NCBI GenBank assembly: GCA_031216915.1
Contig: CM062290.1
Coordinates: forward strand, 385,560,718 to 385,624,717
DNA length: 64,000 bases
Reading direction: 5' to 3'
Source of the DNA: Pictodentalium vernedei
Lineage: Eukaryota; Mollusca; Scaphopoda; Dentaliida; Dentaliidae
Shown here: one piece after another, positions 43,150-53,649 of the stretch
Layout: each line of letters opens with the position of its first letter
Position numbering within the stretch: position 1 is the stretch's first letter
The notes under the pieces: generated by a model
Database searches by the model: none
Told to the model about the DNA's origin: nothing
What the model saw: only the letters and a program-made list of their open reading frames with translations
Made by a program: the position numbers and the translations under genes

Positions 43150-45568
43150 CCCTTTACCTAATGTGAAAAGCAGACGACACTTGCAAAAAAAATTCTTGAA
43201 TAACTAATTTTTTTCATTTTTTGTCTCAAAAACATAGGTTATGACCCCTCGTTGGAACGAGCTCAATGAGCTCGTTCCAACGAGGGGTCATAACCTATGT
43301 TTTTGAGACAAAAAATGAAAATGAAAGTGTCAATGACACTGTAGCTCAACTTGTCAAGACAAAGACATGTACATGTATAGTATGTGACACAGCAATGACA
43401 AACATCTAGGTAATGACCTGATAACAAAGGTACATATAAAGTATTGTAACGGTCTGTACATGAATACTGACCGTTGCCTGTAACAAATGTATAGGTAAAG
43501 TATTGTAAAGGTGGGTGACAGTCAGATGCTGAACTAGAAAAAATCTTTGAGTCCCAGAGTGGGTCTGACTGAACCCCAAAATATTTGTTCTCATAGCACA
43601 GTGATAACAAAGGCACCCCAAAACACACTCGTTCCTGTCCCAAGGTGAAAACAAAAGTACTCAAGAAGTTTTGTGAAGATCAGTTCATAAATACGAGCTG
43701 TATAGAACTTGTGACAAAAAACTGATTGGACCTAATTTCGGTACAAAATGGCCACTGGCAGCCATCTTGAATTTTGGACCGTACCCAGAAACACTCATTC
43801 TAATCCCAAGGAGATAACAAAGGTACCCAAGAAGTTTTGTGAAAATCGGTTCATAAATACAGCCTCTACCCTGAGCCGTATTGACATGTGTGCTTACAAT
43901 GTGTAAATAGCACTGAATAAATCAAAGTTCATCTAATTTGCATAATTTCGGCACGAAAAAAAACCCCTTACAATATGTGATGTATTCCATGTTACTAAAC
44001 ATTCATACAAAAATTTATTCAAATCAGAACTTTCATACAGAAGTTCTATACAAAAGACTGATTGCACTAATTTTGGTACAAAATGGCTGCTGGTGGCCAT
44101 CTTGAATTTCAGACCACACCCAAAAACACTCGCTCTCATCCCACGGTGATAACAAAGGTACCCAAGAAGTTTCGTAAAGATTGGTTCATAAATATGGCCT
44201 TTAGTCTGAGCTGTATAGAAGATGTGTACAAAAAACTGATTAGACCTAATTTCGGTACAAAATGGCCACTGGCAGCCATCTTGAATTTTAGACCGCACCC
44301 AGAAACACTCGTTCTCGTCCCAAGGTGATAACAAAGGTACCCAAGACATTTCGTGAAGATCAGTTCATAAATACAGACTCTAGTCTGAGCCGTATTGACA
44401 TGTGTACTTACTGTGTGTAAGTCGCACTGAAAAAATCAAAGTTCATCTAATTTGCATAATTTCTGCACGAGAAAAAAACCTGTATTATATGTGATGCATC
44501 CTATGGTACTAAACATTCACACAAAATAATTATTCAAATCAGGGTTTTCATATGGAAGTTCTGTGCAAAAATCTGATTGCACCTAATTTTGTACAAAATG
44601 GCTGCCATCGGCCATCTTGAATTTCGGACCGGACCCAAAAACACTCGTTCTCGTCCCACGGTGATACCAAAGGTACCCAAGAAGTTTTGTGAAGATCGGT
44701 TCATAAATACGGCCTCTAGCCCGAGCCGTATTGGCATTTGCACTTACAGTGCTGAAAGTAACCACAAAAAACATCAAAATTAGTCTAATTTGCACAATTT
44801 ACGTACGAGAAAAAAACCCGTATTATATGTGATGTATCCCATGGTACTAAAAATTCATACAAAAAATTATTCAAATCAGAGCTTTCATATGGAAGTTCTG
44901 TACAAAAAACAGATTTCTGCATCGTCGGTACAAAATGGCGGCTGGCAGCCATCTTGAATTTCGGACCGGACCCAAAAACACTCGTTCTTGTCCCACGGTC
45001 ATAACAAAGGTACCCAAGAAGTTTTGTAAAGATCGGTTCATAAATACGGCCTCTAGCCCGAGCCATAGCAGCTTGGCACTTACAGCTCTGAAAGTAACAC
45101 TAAATAAATCAAAGTCAGTCTAATTTGCATAATTTACGCACGAGAAAAAAACCCGTATTATATGTGATGTATCCCATGGTACTAAACATTTATACAAAAC
45201 TTTATTCAAATCAGAACTTTCATACAGAAGTTCTGTACAAAAAACTGATTTTTGCATCATCGGTACAAAATGGCCACTGGCAGCCATCTTGAATTTCGGA
45301 CCACACCTAAAAACACTCGTTCCCGTCCCAGGGTCATAACAAAGGTACACAAGAAGTTTCGTAAAGATCAGTTCATAAATACGACCTCTAGCCCGAGCCA
45401 TAGCCAATTGTTGGCGTACGGACAGACGGACGGACGGACAGACGGACGACGGGCCATGACAATAGCTCAAATTTGATTTCATCAAAGTTGAGCTAAAAAT
45501 AGTGAAAATTAATTGGCGATTTTTGAGAATAGCGCTGGCCGGTTTTGGCCGTTACGTTGGGTAAAGGG
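43150..45568. mobile_element. piggyBac-like MITE interrupted by a Helitron-like element
   Basis: TTAA at 43146-43149 and 45569-45572. Ends are CCCTTTACCTAATGTG and CGTTACGTTGGGTAAAGGG. The palindromic core (43200-43315) is well preserved: 'AAAACATAGGTTATGACCCC' and its complement around GAGCTCAATGAGCTC. The foreign block 43322-45499 interrupts the right half just after the palindrome. Confidence 0.88.
43322..45499. mobile_element. Helitron-like (pearl/CvE-type) element, complete
   Basis: It starts TGAAAGTGTCAATGACACTG and TAGCTCAACTTG. The core holds five to six units recognisable by 'ACAAAATGGC' and 'GGCCATCTTGAATTT' spaced about 333-337 or 180 bp. It is followed by an ACGG-type microsatellite (45417-45452), then a hairpin with arms AGCTCAAATTTG and CAAAGTTGAGCT, then CTAA. 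This order is that of bivalve pearl/CvE elements, regarded as non-autonomous Helitrons/Helentrons. It has inserted between A and T. Confidence 0.85.
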
Positions 45569-46053
45569 TTAAGGTCACATCTTTTTGCACAATGGCTAAT
45601 CATGACCACAACATGAGTCTCAACTCACAACCAGGGATGAGTGTTAATAAGCCATGTTGCCCATTTTAGAGAGGGTTTGCACCTCCCAAGCATTGGTGAC
45701 TGGGTCCTATTTTACCAGTAAAACAGAGCCTGTTTACCGCAGTGAACAGGCACTGCTTCACTTCCCGGGTTCTCGCGGAGATATTATTTATTTAGATTAT
45801 TACATGTATCTTTGCAGAGGCCAAAGAGTTAAATACAGAATATACCCATAGTAGCTTGGTGTACCAAATGTTCACCACAAGTGATGAACATCTGGTACAC
45901 CAAGGTACTTTGGGTATATTTTATTTGTAACATGATCGTCAGATTAATAAGAGTTTAAATGTTAAATAAATCAATATTCACACATGCGAATCTGTTTTTG
46001 TTTACATGAGCACCAGTGGGCGGTACTACTATTTATCGCCGAAACGAAATAAA

Positions 46054-48119
46054 TGAAAGTGTCAATGACACTGTAGATCACCTTGACAAACTTGAACTTG
46101 GTAAGTTATAAATGAAATGGCAAAATCTAAAATCATTGGTACCAATGTTATTTGAAGAAATTTCAACATAACAGCATTGTGTGTGCACAACGTCAGAGTA
46201 ATCCATGCATTTTTAAATGTAAACTGTAGGACTGGCTAAAGGAAGAATGTTGATACACAAATGCAGTATGTTCAGAAGTTATTGTAAATGGCAACTTTTT
46301 TCACAGAAATGAATGCTAATCAACAGCTCTTATCTAAAGGTCTTGCCTAATGAGCACACCAAGTTCAAAAACAATCCTATGATAAATGTGGCCTGTAGGC
46401 CATGTCAAACAAGAATGTTGATGCACAAATGCAATAAATTCAAAGTTTTTGATGGAAATGAAAAGAAACTCAATAGCTCCTATCTTTGTCACCTTGCATA
46501 AGCATACAAAGTTTCAAAACAACCTGATAACGAATGTGCCCTCTTGCATGCCAAAGGAAGATGTTAATGCACAAATGCAGGAAGTATAAGGTCGTTGCTT
46601 GTGGCAACGTTTTTTTGTTGTTTTTTTATGGAAATTCATAAATATACCCTGCAGCGAGTGCAAGAGGGATAGGTTGATGCACAAATGCAGTAAGTAGTAA
46701 GTTCAAAGGCTGGTGATAACGGCAATAATTTTTTATGGAAATGAAAAAAAGCAATAGCTCACATCTAGAGGTCACCCGAACACACATACCAAGTTTCAAA
46801 GTGATCCGATCATAAATATGCCCTGAAGGGTGTGTTAAATGGAAATATTGAGGTCTGACTAAACTAAGTTCAAAGGTCAGCAGCAACATTTTTTGACAAA
46901 AATGGAAGAAAGTCGACAGCTCCCATATAGATCTCACCCCACACAAGCGAACCAAGTTTGCAAGCAATCCAATCATAAATGTGCCCTGCATGGAGTGTCA
47001 AAGGGAAATATTGATGCTTAACTGCACTAAGTTTTTACTAAGTTCATCGAAGGTCATTGCCAGGGCAACATTTTCTGATGGAAATCGAAGAAAATCGATA
47101 GCTCCCATCTACAGGTAACCCCAAACAAGCATACACAGTTTCAAACCAATCTGATCATAAATGTGCCCTGTAGGGCATGCCAAAGGAATATATTGATGCC
47201 TGACTAAACTAAGTTCAAAGATCGTTGCCAGCGGCAACATTTTTTGACGGAAATGGAAGAAAATCGGTAGCTCTCAAAGCAATCCGATCATAAATGTGCC
47301 CTGTAGGGTGTGCCAAATGGAAATATTGAGGTCTGACTAAACTAAGTTCGAAGAACATTGGCCGCGAAAACATTTTTTGACGGAAATGGAAGAAAATCGA
47401 TAGCTCCCATCTAGAGGTCTCCCCAAACAAGCATACCAGGTTTCAAAGCAATCCAGTCATAAATGTGCCCTGTAGAGTGTGCCAAAGGGATATAATGAGG
47501 TCTGACTAAACTAAGTTCTAATAATGTTGGCTGTGGCAAGATGTTTTGACGGAAATGGAAGAAAATCGATAGCTCCCATCTAAGAGGTCACCCCAAACAA
47601 GCGTGCCAGGTTTCAAAGTAATCCGATCATAAATGTGCCCTGTAGGGTGTGCCAAAGGGAAATATTGAGGTCTGACTAAACAAAGGTCTAAGAACGTTGG
47701 CCGCGGCAACATTTTTTGACGGAAATGGAAGAAAATCAATAGCTCCCATCTAGAGATCAACCCAAACAAGCATGCAAGGTTTCAAAGCAATCCGATCATA
47801 AATGTTCCCTGAAGGGTGTGCCAAAGGGAAATATTGAGGTCTGACTAAACTAAGTTCTAAGAACGTTGGCCACAGCAACATTTTTTGACGGAAATTGAAG
47901 AAAATCGATAGCTCCCATCTAGAGATCACCCCAAACAAGCATACCAAGTTTCAAAGCGATCTGATCATAAATGCGACCTGTGAGGTGTGCCAAAGGAAAT
48001 TGTGGACGTACATAGGTACTAACGTACATACATATGTACGTACTAACGTACGTATGTATGCCGACGGACGACAAGTGATGGCAATAGCTCAGCTTGACTT
48101 TGTCAAGTTGAGCTAAAAA
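46054..48119. mobile_element. Helitron-like (pearl/CvE-type) element, second copy
   Basis: It has the same left end (TGAAAGTGTCAATGACACTG) and right end (hairpin AGCTTGACTTTGTCAAGTTGAG, CTAA) as 43322-45499, but an unrelated core. About ten units of roughly 170 bp carry 'GATAGCTCCCATCTAGAGG', 'ATAAATGTGCCCTG' and 'ATTGAGGTCTGACTAAAC'. A TACG/ACGG-type microsatellite occupies 48003-48070. No protein is encoded. Confidence 0.85.
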
Positions 48120-48149
48120 TGAAACACACAAATTATGGGGCATTTTTCA

Positions 48150-48508
48150 TTTTAATTTAATTTATTGGTGTTTAAGGTCACAGGCTTATGAACAATGGCA
48201 AATCGTCACCGTGACAGTTTTACGGGTGGAGGAAGCCGGAGTACCCGGAAAGAACCACTGAGCATCGACGAGCAACTGTCAGCTCCTCAACATTCTAACT
48301 CTGTTCATGCAGGGTTACAGCGATTGAAGACATGTGCAGCATTGACGTGCAGTATGCCTTAGTACATGGCGTCATCGTGCCCCCATGTATACAACTAGGA
48401 TAAAGTGCCTTGCCCAAGGACACAATGCGGGTTGCCCCAGACAGGGATCAAATAAGGGACCTCTAGCATACAAGTCTAACATTCTACCACTGAGCCACCA
48501 CACTCCCT
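48150..48508 (-). mobile_element. tRNA-derived SINE, third copy
   Basis: The minus-strand head reads GTGGTGGCTCAGTGGTAGAA (A-box-like) and 'GGTCCCTTATTTGATCCC' (weakened B box). The body with 'TTGTGTCCTTGGGCAAGGCA', 'GGTGGTTCTTTCCGGGTACT' and the tail 'CACCAATAAATTAAATTAAA' matches the other copies. Confidence 0.8.
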
Positions 48509-48509
48509 T

Positions 48510-49256
48510 TCATTTTAATTACATAATAACATACTATTTTGAGTTATAGATGCTTTATTAACATGCGACAACGTAATTACCGGTTTCATTTCACTCTTCA
48601 CGTGGCGATGAATGATAAATTTAGACAAGTTTGCATTCAGGTGAGGTCACGAAAGGTTAAATTGGATGTAGTTCCACTGTAGGTGTAAATTTTAACTACC
48701 GAAAGCTCATTGCTGGCGTGTTCACCACGGTTGGTGTGTAAAGCTAAAATTTATGTCAAAGGCTTTTTATATATAGTAGAATAGGTAATCATGGTATAAT
48801 ATCTCAGAAACATAACCCCTTAAGTCCCCACACAGCCACAAACTGCCCCTTTTATATTGTCCTGAAAACATTGTTCAAAGTCCATTCTTCGTTGCGAACT
48901 GTACTGGTAGGAATTCATTTATCTCGAGTGTGTTGTTACATCATTGTTCACTAACTATACAGGCAGCCAATGATAATGTAGAAATACTGTTAAATCATCT
49001 GCAGTTATGTACTTGTATATACTGTAGTTATTAACAAAATATTAATATGAGGATTTAAGGGTTAAGGGCCAATTTCCAACTTTCACAAGTATTGTGACCT
49101 CAAAACAGGGACCTCCCAACATTAAGTCAAAAGGAAGTGATCAGGACAAGAAATCACAGTAATACGACCAGAATTACATTCTGAGTTTTGGGAGGAAATT
49201 CTGGAAAATTTCACATTCCCCTGATTGGTTGAATGCTGGAAGCCACCATTTGAGCT
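48510..49256. other. intronic stretch without recognised features
   Basis: AT-rich intron sequence. I see no open frame, no repeat shared with the rest of the window and no RNA gene. Confidence 0.4.
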
Positions 49257-49263
49257 TAACCCT

Positions 49264-49680
49264 TTACCTAGCATGAAAAGCATACAACATTTGCACAAAA
49301 AATTCTTGAATAACTAATTTTTTTTCATTTTTTATCTCAAAAACAAAGGTCATAACCCTTCATTGGAACGAGCTCGATGAATGGCTTCATATTTTGTGGT
49401 GTGGGGCCTGCGAATATAATAAATTCAAAGAACAATTCAATTTGAACAATTCATTTGAAATGCATATTACAGTTGAATTTGAGTCGAAAATTGGAGAGCC
49501 AAATATGGAATTTCCAAATATGGTTAGCGAAAGTAATGCAGAAAGTCTGGAGTTTTTCAACTATAATCCTGACAGACCAATATTCCAACTACATCACCAA
49601 GGCATGCCTTCGATGAAGGCATGCCTTTATGATGAAGTTGGAATATTTTATCAGACCGGACTCATGTGATTAGTCGAAAG
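49264..49680. mobile_element. half of a TTAA MITE plus a hairpin
   Basis: TTAACCCTTTACCTAGC at 49259 starts the left half of the palindromic MITE, which stops after 'GGAACGAGCTCGATGA'. From 49576 to 49655 a hairpin pairs 'CCAATATTCCAACT' and 'AAGGCATGCCTTC' with their complements. The rest is AT-rich, without coding features. Confidence 0.5.
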
Positions 49681-50984
49681 AAATCAGGTCTATACTCCCT
49701 CCTCATCTTCACACCATCCCTTACCTGAATATGCTGCCTGGGTCACGAATAGAAAAATGTGTAATTGTCCATATTCGATATTCGTTTTGATATAAAATTT
49801 GGGGGTGCAAATTTGATTTGACATTCGATTCAAGTGGATGTGGTACATTAACAGGAGTGTATTTGTGGGTATACTTCAAGTCAAGTTAGATGCAAAAATA
49901 TATAGTTCATAGATTTGTTTTCACACTCTTACTTTTGACAAAGAGTCCAAAACATTTGTCACATCTTTCAAAAAGTTGTGATGATCAGAAAGTTCTGTCT
50001 CTAGATGGATGAAGGGATCAGTGTTCAACCAATGATTGGAATCGGCTACCCCAACTGACCGATTGTGGGCAATCGGATGACAACAGCAATGGCTCCTGGA
50101 ACATCAGTTCAACCGATTGTTGCTTGGCATTTTTCGTGAGGATTCATTTACCACATTTTATTATCTGCTGCAAGTGTTCAATTGTTAATGTAAAATGATG
50201 TCAATGATACCATTCAATAAAATTGGGAAACAACCACAATGTGTATTCTTAATTTCTCTGGACGCCACTTTATAGGATATACAAGTTAAACAACATGTAA
50301 AGCTTACAATTGAGCGTACTTGCAGCAATTGTCAGTTCGTCCCCAGAGTTCCAATGTGTTCTATGTGCCAGTATGGGGACGAACTGTTCATTCCAGAAAA
50401 AGTGAAGGGTGCACTCCATTGACTCAGGTCGCAGTAAAATGACCAGTCGATGTCCTGCTTATTTTCAAGATGCTATGGCCAGTAAATTGACCAATCAGAA
50501 ACAATAAATACAGTTTCAAAGAGAAGTTCTGATGAGTAAACAAAGATTTTTTGTGTCAAATCTCAAATGAACTGAAACTCATTCTAAAATGGATCAGAAG
50601 AAGATAACGTCAAACACAGAATTTGCATTGATTGACTTATCATTTTGCCTCAAAAAACTTGCTGAAATGTTGTCACCCTGATAGAAGTTGCAAGATAGAA
50701 TGAAATGTTGCCCCCCCCCCCCCCCCCCCCACACACACACAAATGCTGTAACCTTTGTGTAAGCTGCAAACACAGAATTATGTTCTCAATTTGACATATA
50801 ATTTTGCCTCTGAAAATTTGCTGAAAGTTATGCAGCTCCATTGTAGACTCAAAGTTTTCAATAAGACTCAACTTATGATGGGAGAATTTCTTGATTACAA
50901 ATTGAAAATATCATATGTTAAGGATTACAAACATAAACTATCCCATTACACACCTGTTCTATGAAATCCCCATCTACATCAACA
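49681..50984. other. intronic sequence with poly-C and hairpin pieces
   Basis: At 50335-50390 a shortened copy of the 'CCAATGTGTTCTATGTGCC' hairpin family appears between GTCCCCAGAG and its near complement. A poly-C run with AC repeats lies at 50711-50741. 'AAACACAGAATT' blocks repeat twice (50615 and 50768). No gene was seen. Confidence 0.45.
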
Positions 50985-51470
50985 CTAAACCATGCGGAAA
51001 ATGAAAATCTGTTCCGCACATGTGTGAAACGGAAATCTTTGACGAGCTATTTTTAAATAGAAGCGAAATTTCACTGAAATTTTCTAAAAATCGTGCACAG
51101 CAATTACAATTTGAATCGCTAGTGATAGCTAAACATAGTAACACAGGTTCCCCTCACAAATTTGGTTGGCAATAAAATGCGTTCTTTTTGTTGATAGTTC
51201 ATCCCCTGGGTTCCATTGTGTTCTATGTGCCTACTGGCACATAGAACACATTGGAACTCAGGGGACAAACTGTCAAATGAATTGCTGAGTATCCTTCTAA
51301 TAATTGCTTTCAAAGACGTGAAGGTGAGTAATAAACACAGGACACACACATGTGAATGGGTTAATCAATATAGCACTTGTGACATCGTGGAAGGATAAAA
51401 CTTACAGCCTCTCGTTTTATCCTTCCGCACTGGTTCCATATCGACTAACCCATTCACACGCGTGTGTCAT
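50985..51470. repeat. fold-back repeat family, copy 2 (inverted)
   Basis: Opposite-orientation copy of 39050-39510, with 'ACCATGCGGAAAATGAA', 'AACACAGGTTCCCCT' and 'AATTGCTGAGTATCCTTCTA'. The central hairpin is at 51205-51262. A further small hairpin pairs 'GGAAGGATAAAAC' with 'GTTTTATCCTTCC' at 51389-51426. Confidence 0.7.
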
Positions 51471-51633
51471 TCTGTGTATATATGTTCTCATCCTGAATAT
51501 CATTTGTCCCACTGAACAAGTCAAATGAAATTTTTTTCACTCCTCCTTCCTCACCTACCACTCATCAATACAAGTAAATGAGTGCTAATGTTTAATCTTA
51601 TCATTCAAATGTTACATTTTATGGTATACAAAC

Positions 51634-51751
51634 CTGTTTTGTTCCATTTCATTACAACCGAATCTGCTTTATAGAAGCTTTTATTTGCTATGGCAGAGTT
51701 GGGTCCACCAAAATGTGGATATTGATAAACACGAACAAACGATGGCTGACC
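51634..51751 (-). CDS. EIF2A: EIF2A internal exon (first of five in window)
   Basis: This exon encodes 39 residues of eukaryotic translation initiation factor 2A, a cytosolic WD-type beta-propeller protein that can deliver initiator Met-tRNA to 40S ribosomes. The reading starts GQPSFVRVYQYPHFGGP and continues ANKSFYKAD and MKWNKT, which matches the family pattern of a 'PSFVR-YQYP' stretch followed by 'ANKSF-KAD'. On the minus strand a TTTTTCACAG acceptor precedes the exon, which starts in phase 0. The donor is CAG/GTTTGT, leaving one base (G) of a split Gly codon that the next exon completes. The exon was too short to appear as an obvious open frame and was found by reading both strands for spliced similarity. 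No upstream exon was found between here and the right edge of the window. Confidence 0.9.
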
Positions 51752-52039
51752 CTGTGAAAAATAAAGTATTGCAAGTATTCAGATTAAATGTCAAAATATT
51801 AAAATTTTAAATTGCAAATTTTTTCCAAACTGCAATTAGGAATTTTAGCAATTCAGTCTTGTTTGACAGAGTACAGATATGTTAGTGGTCTCTGCAATAT
51901 GGCCACACTGCCCTTCCCACACCTCTGGGCCTTACCAAAGTCTGGGAGGGACAGTGTAGCCATCTCACAGAGACTACCTGGTTAGCAGTACCAAATAAAA
52001 TGTACAAAGCCCACCAGGCAGAATTCCCACGAACATAAA

Positions 52040-52420
52040 CACTGACTAAGACAGCCTGAGGCAGACTATACTTGCCAATGATGGCCCACCATCAAAATCA
52101 TCTTCGAAGTGGCAGACTATACTTGCCCAAAAATAAAACATCACAGCATCCTCGGGGAGGTAGCACCTTTGTGAGAGGACCCAACCTCCCACACTGGTCC
52201 TCACCCGAGGGTTCAATCAACATCAATCAACGCAGCCAACCTTCCACCCGCGACACCTTAGCCAGAAAATTTTGACAAGTATCTGAAGCTTTTCCGCTTT
52301 CAACACGCCTTGACATAAATCCAAAAGATCTCAAACAGCCGAGGGTCGAAAGGTGCTTGCACCAAACCATCCCTGCGCGCCTTTGGCGCGTGAAACCATT
52401 CCGTCCGGGCAGAATTCATT
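52040..52420. mobile_element. second copy of the family inserted at 12581
   Basis: It contains 'GAGGTAGCACCTTTGTGAGAGG' and 'CACTGGTCCTCACCCGAGGG', the reverse complement of blocks at about 12780-12850, and ends with 'CCTTTGGCGCGTGAAACCATTCC', matching the start of that insert inverted. The segment 'GGCAGACTATACTTGCC' is duplicated at its left. Confidence 0.65.
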
Positions 52421-52997
52421 AATAGTACAACTTCATTTTGCCACTTTTAGCTTTTGTAAGCTTGAGGAGAGCTAATCGCTCCCCTAGGCCGTGCGAGGAG
52501 AGCGATTTTTAGCCCTTCTGCATTTTTAAGAATGCCAGGCCTGCTGAATTTGTTTATAATAAAAAATTCCTGGTTGCAGGATGAAAAAAAATTGAAGTTT
52601 GAAATTTTGGTATTGTGTCAATGGTTAATAACGTAAAACTTGCAAGTTCACATCTAAGCTGCGACAGACAATAAAAATGAAACAACTTAAAAATTGCAAG
52701 TTTGCATCTAAACTGCGACAGATGATAAAAATTAAACAACTTCCAAATCTATCAAGGGCAATAACTCTGCCAAACCTATCTGAATAACACTTGCATTAAA
52801 CATGAGGCTAGACATCATTAAGATACACTTGCATATCAAATACACAAAAATTGACATTCAAATATTTAGTTATTGAAATGTTTTTGCAAGTGTAGTCTGT
52901 TATTCATGTAGGTGAAGGGTTAAAGGACAGATAAAAAAAAATCTTCCCACCATTGTCTACGCACAGCACTGTATGGACATTCAACAGGGATAATACA
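52421..52997. other. intronic repeat fragments
   Basis: Around 52610-52860 is a relative of 24120-24340 with 'GGGCAATAACTCTGCCAAA', a phrase typical of bivalve repeats. From about 52855 to 52921 lies the right half of a palindromic TTAA MITE ending GTGAAGGGTTAA. Confidence 0.5.
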
Positions 52998-53314
52998 GAA
53001 AATATGATAAATTTAAAGTAATTTGTAGATTTTTATACTTACTAATGGCCCAGACTGATGCATTCTCAATATTATCAAGGGCCAAACACAAATTTCGCTC
53101 TCCCCCCCCACCCAATTCCCAAAGTTTGCATACAATACCAAAAGTTAAAAGTCCTATCTGGCCCTCCATACTTTTAGTACTTGCACATGTGCAGTACCCA
53201 GGAAGAGACCGGAATTGGCGCCAAGCATCATTCTTCCTGGTAATGCCTACTAATGTTATAACTCAGCGGGGAGGTACGAGTGCCCACTCATGGGAGGACC
53301 ATCCCCATCTGGGC

Positions 53315-53395
53315 AATTGGTAAGTATAAAAAAAATATACAAATTACTTTAAATTTATCATATTTTTATACTAGAACCATGGCCCAGAGTTAGCT
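53315..53395. repeat. internal complementary region of DIRS element C
   Basis: It contains GGTAAGTATAAAAAAAATAT, AATTACTTTAAATTTATCAT and ATTTTTATACTAGAACC, the complement of the joined ends. It predicts a left end of AATATGATAAATTTAAAG, which is found at 52998. Confidence 0.75.
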
Positions 53396-53625
53396 GAATC
53401 GTAAAAAGGCAGGAGGGCCTAGGACTTGAAGGAACAGCAGACTAAAATTTAGCTCCTTAGCCTGCAGAGAACTCCCAAGGTGAATAGGAGATTAAAATTT
53501 TTAGGAATTACACATATGCCTCTCTATATAACAATAGAGAAGGACATATCACCGAAATAAGGAGTAATATCCAAGTAATTCCCTATTGCTTAGCATAAAT
53601 GATTACGCTAATTGGGTGTAACACG

Positions 53626-53649
53626 CCCCCCCCCCCCCCCCCCCCCCCC
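53626..53649. repeat. poly-C run
   Basis: A homopolymer of about 24 C residues inside element C, near its left repeat. Similar G/C runs occur at 486-535, 1893-1907 and 32727-32739. Confidence 0.9.

Larger units (their letters stand above)
43127..45780. mobile_element. SINE-like dispersed repeat split by a TTAA MITE
   Basis: The left piece, TATTTATTGGTGTT (43132-43145), and the right piece, beginning GGTCACATCTTTTTGCAC (45573), are contiguous in other copies (for example 16527 onward, ...TTGGTGTTTATGGTCACAT). The right piece continues through 'CATTGGTGACTGGGTCC' and 'ACAGGCACTGCTTCACTTCC', matching 21500-21620 inverted and 23720-23880. Confidence 0.7.
43097..51633 (-). other. EIF2A intron, 8.5 kb, U2-type
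   Basis: This is a GTTTGT...TATATTTAG intron between exons one and two of the window. It contains the nested SINE/TTAA-MITE/Helitron set (43127-45573), a second tandem-cored Helitron-like element (46054-48119), a tRNA-derived SINE (48150-48508), a half TTAA MITE (49264 onward) and a fold-back family copy (50985-51420). No coding exon was seen in the remainder. Confidence 0.8.

Noticed and set aside
44083-45476. Series of similar 60-140 codon frames on both strands (MAAGSHLEFRT... and ...ARGRIYEPIFTKLLGYLC...)
   Set aside because: These are translations of the tandem core of the pearl-type elements. They recur with the repeat period, lie opposite each other on both strands and resemble no known protein.
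49394-49669. 91-codon plus-strand frame as a gene
   Set aside because: Part of it is a hairpin repeat (AAGGCATGCCTTC and complement) and part is a half MITE. No family resemblance was seen.
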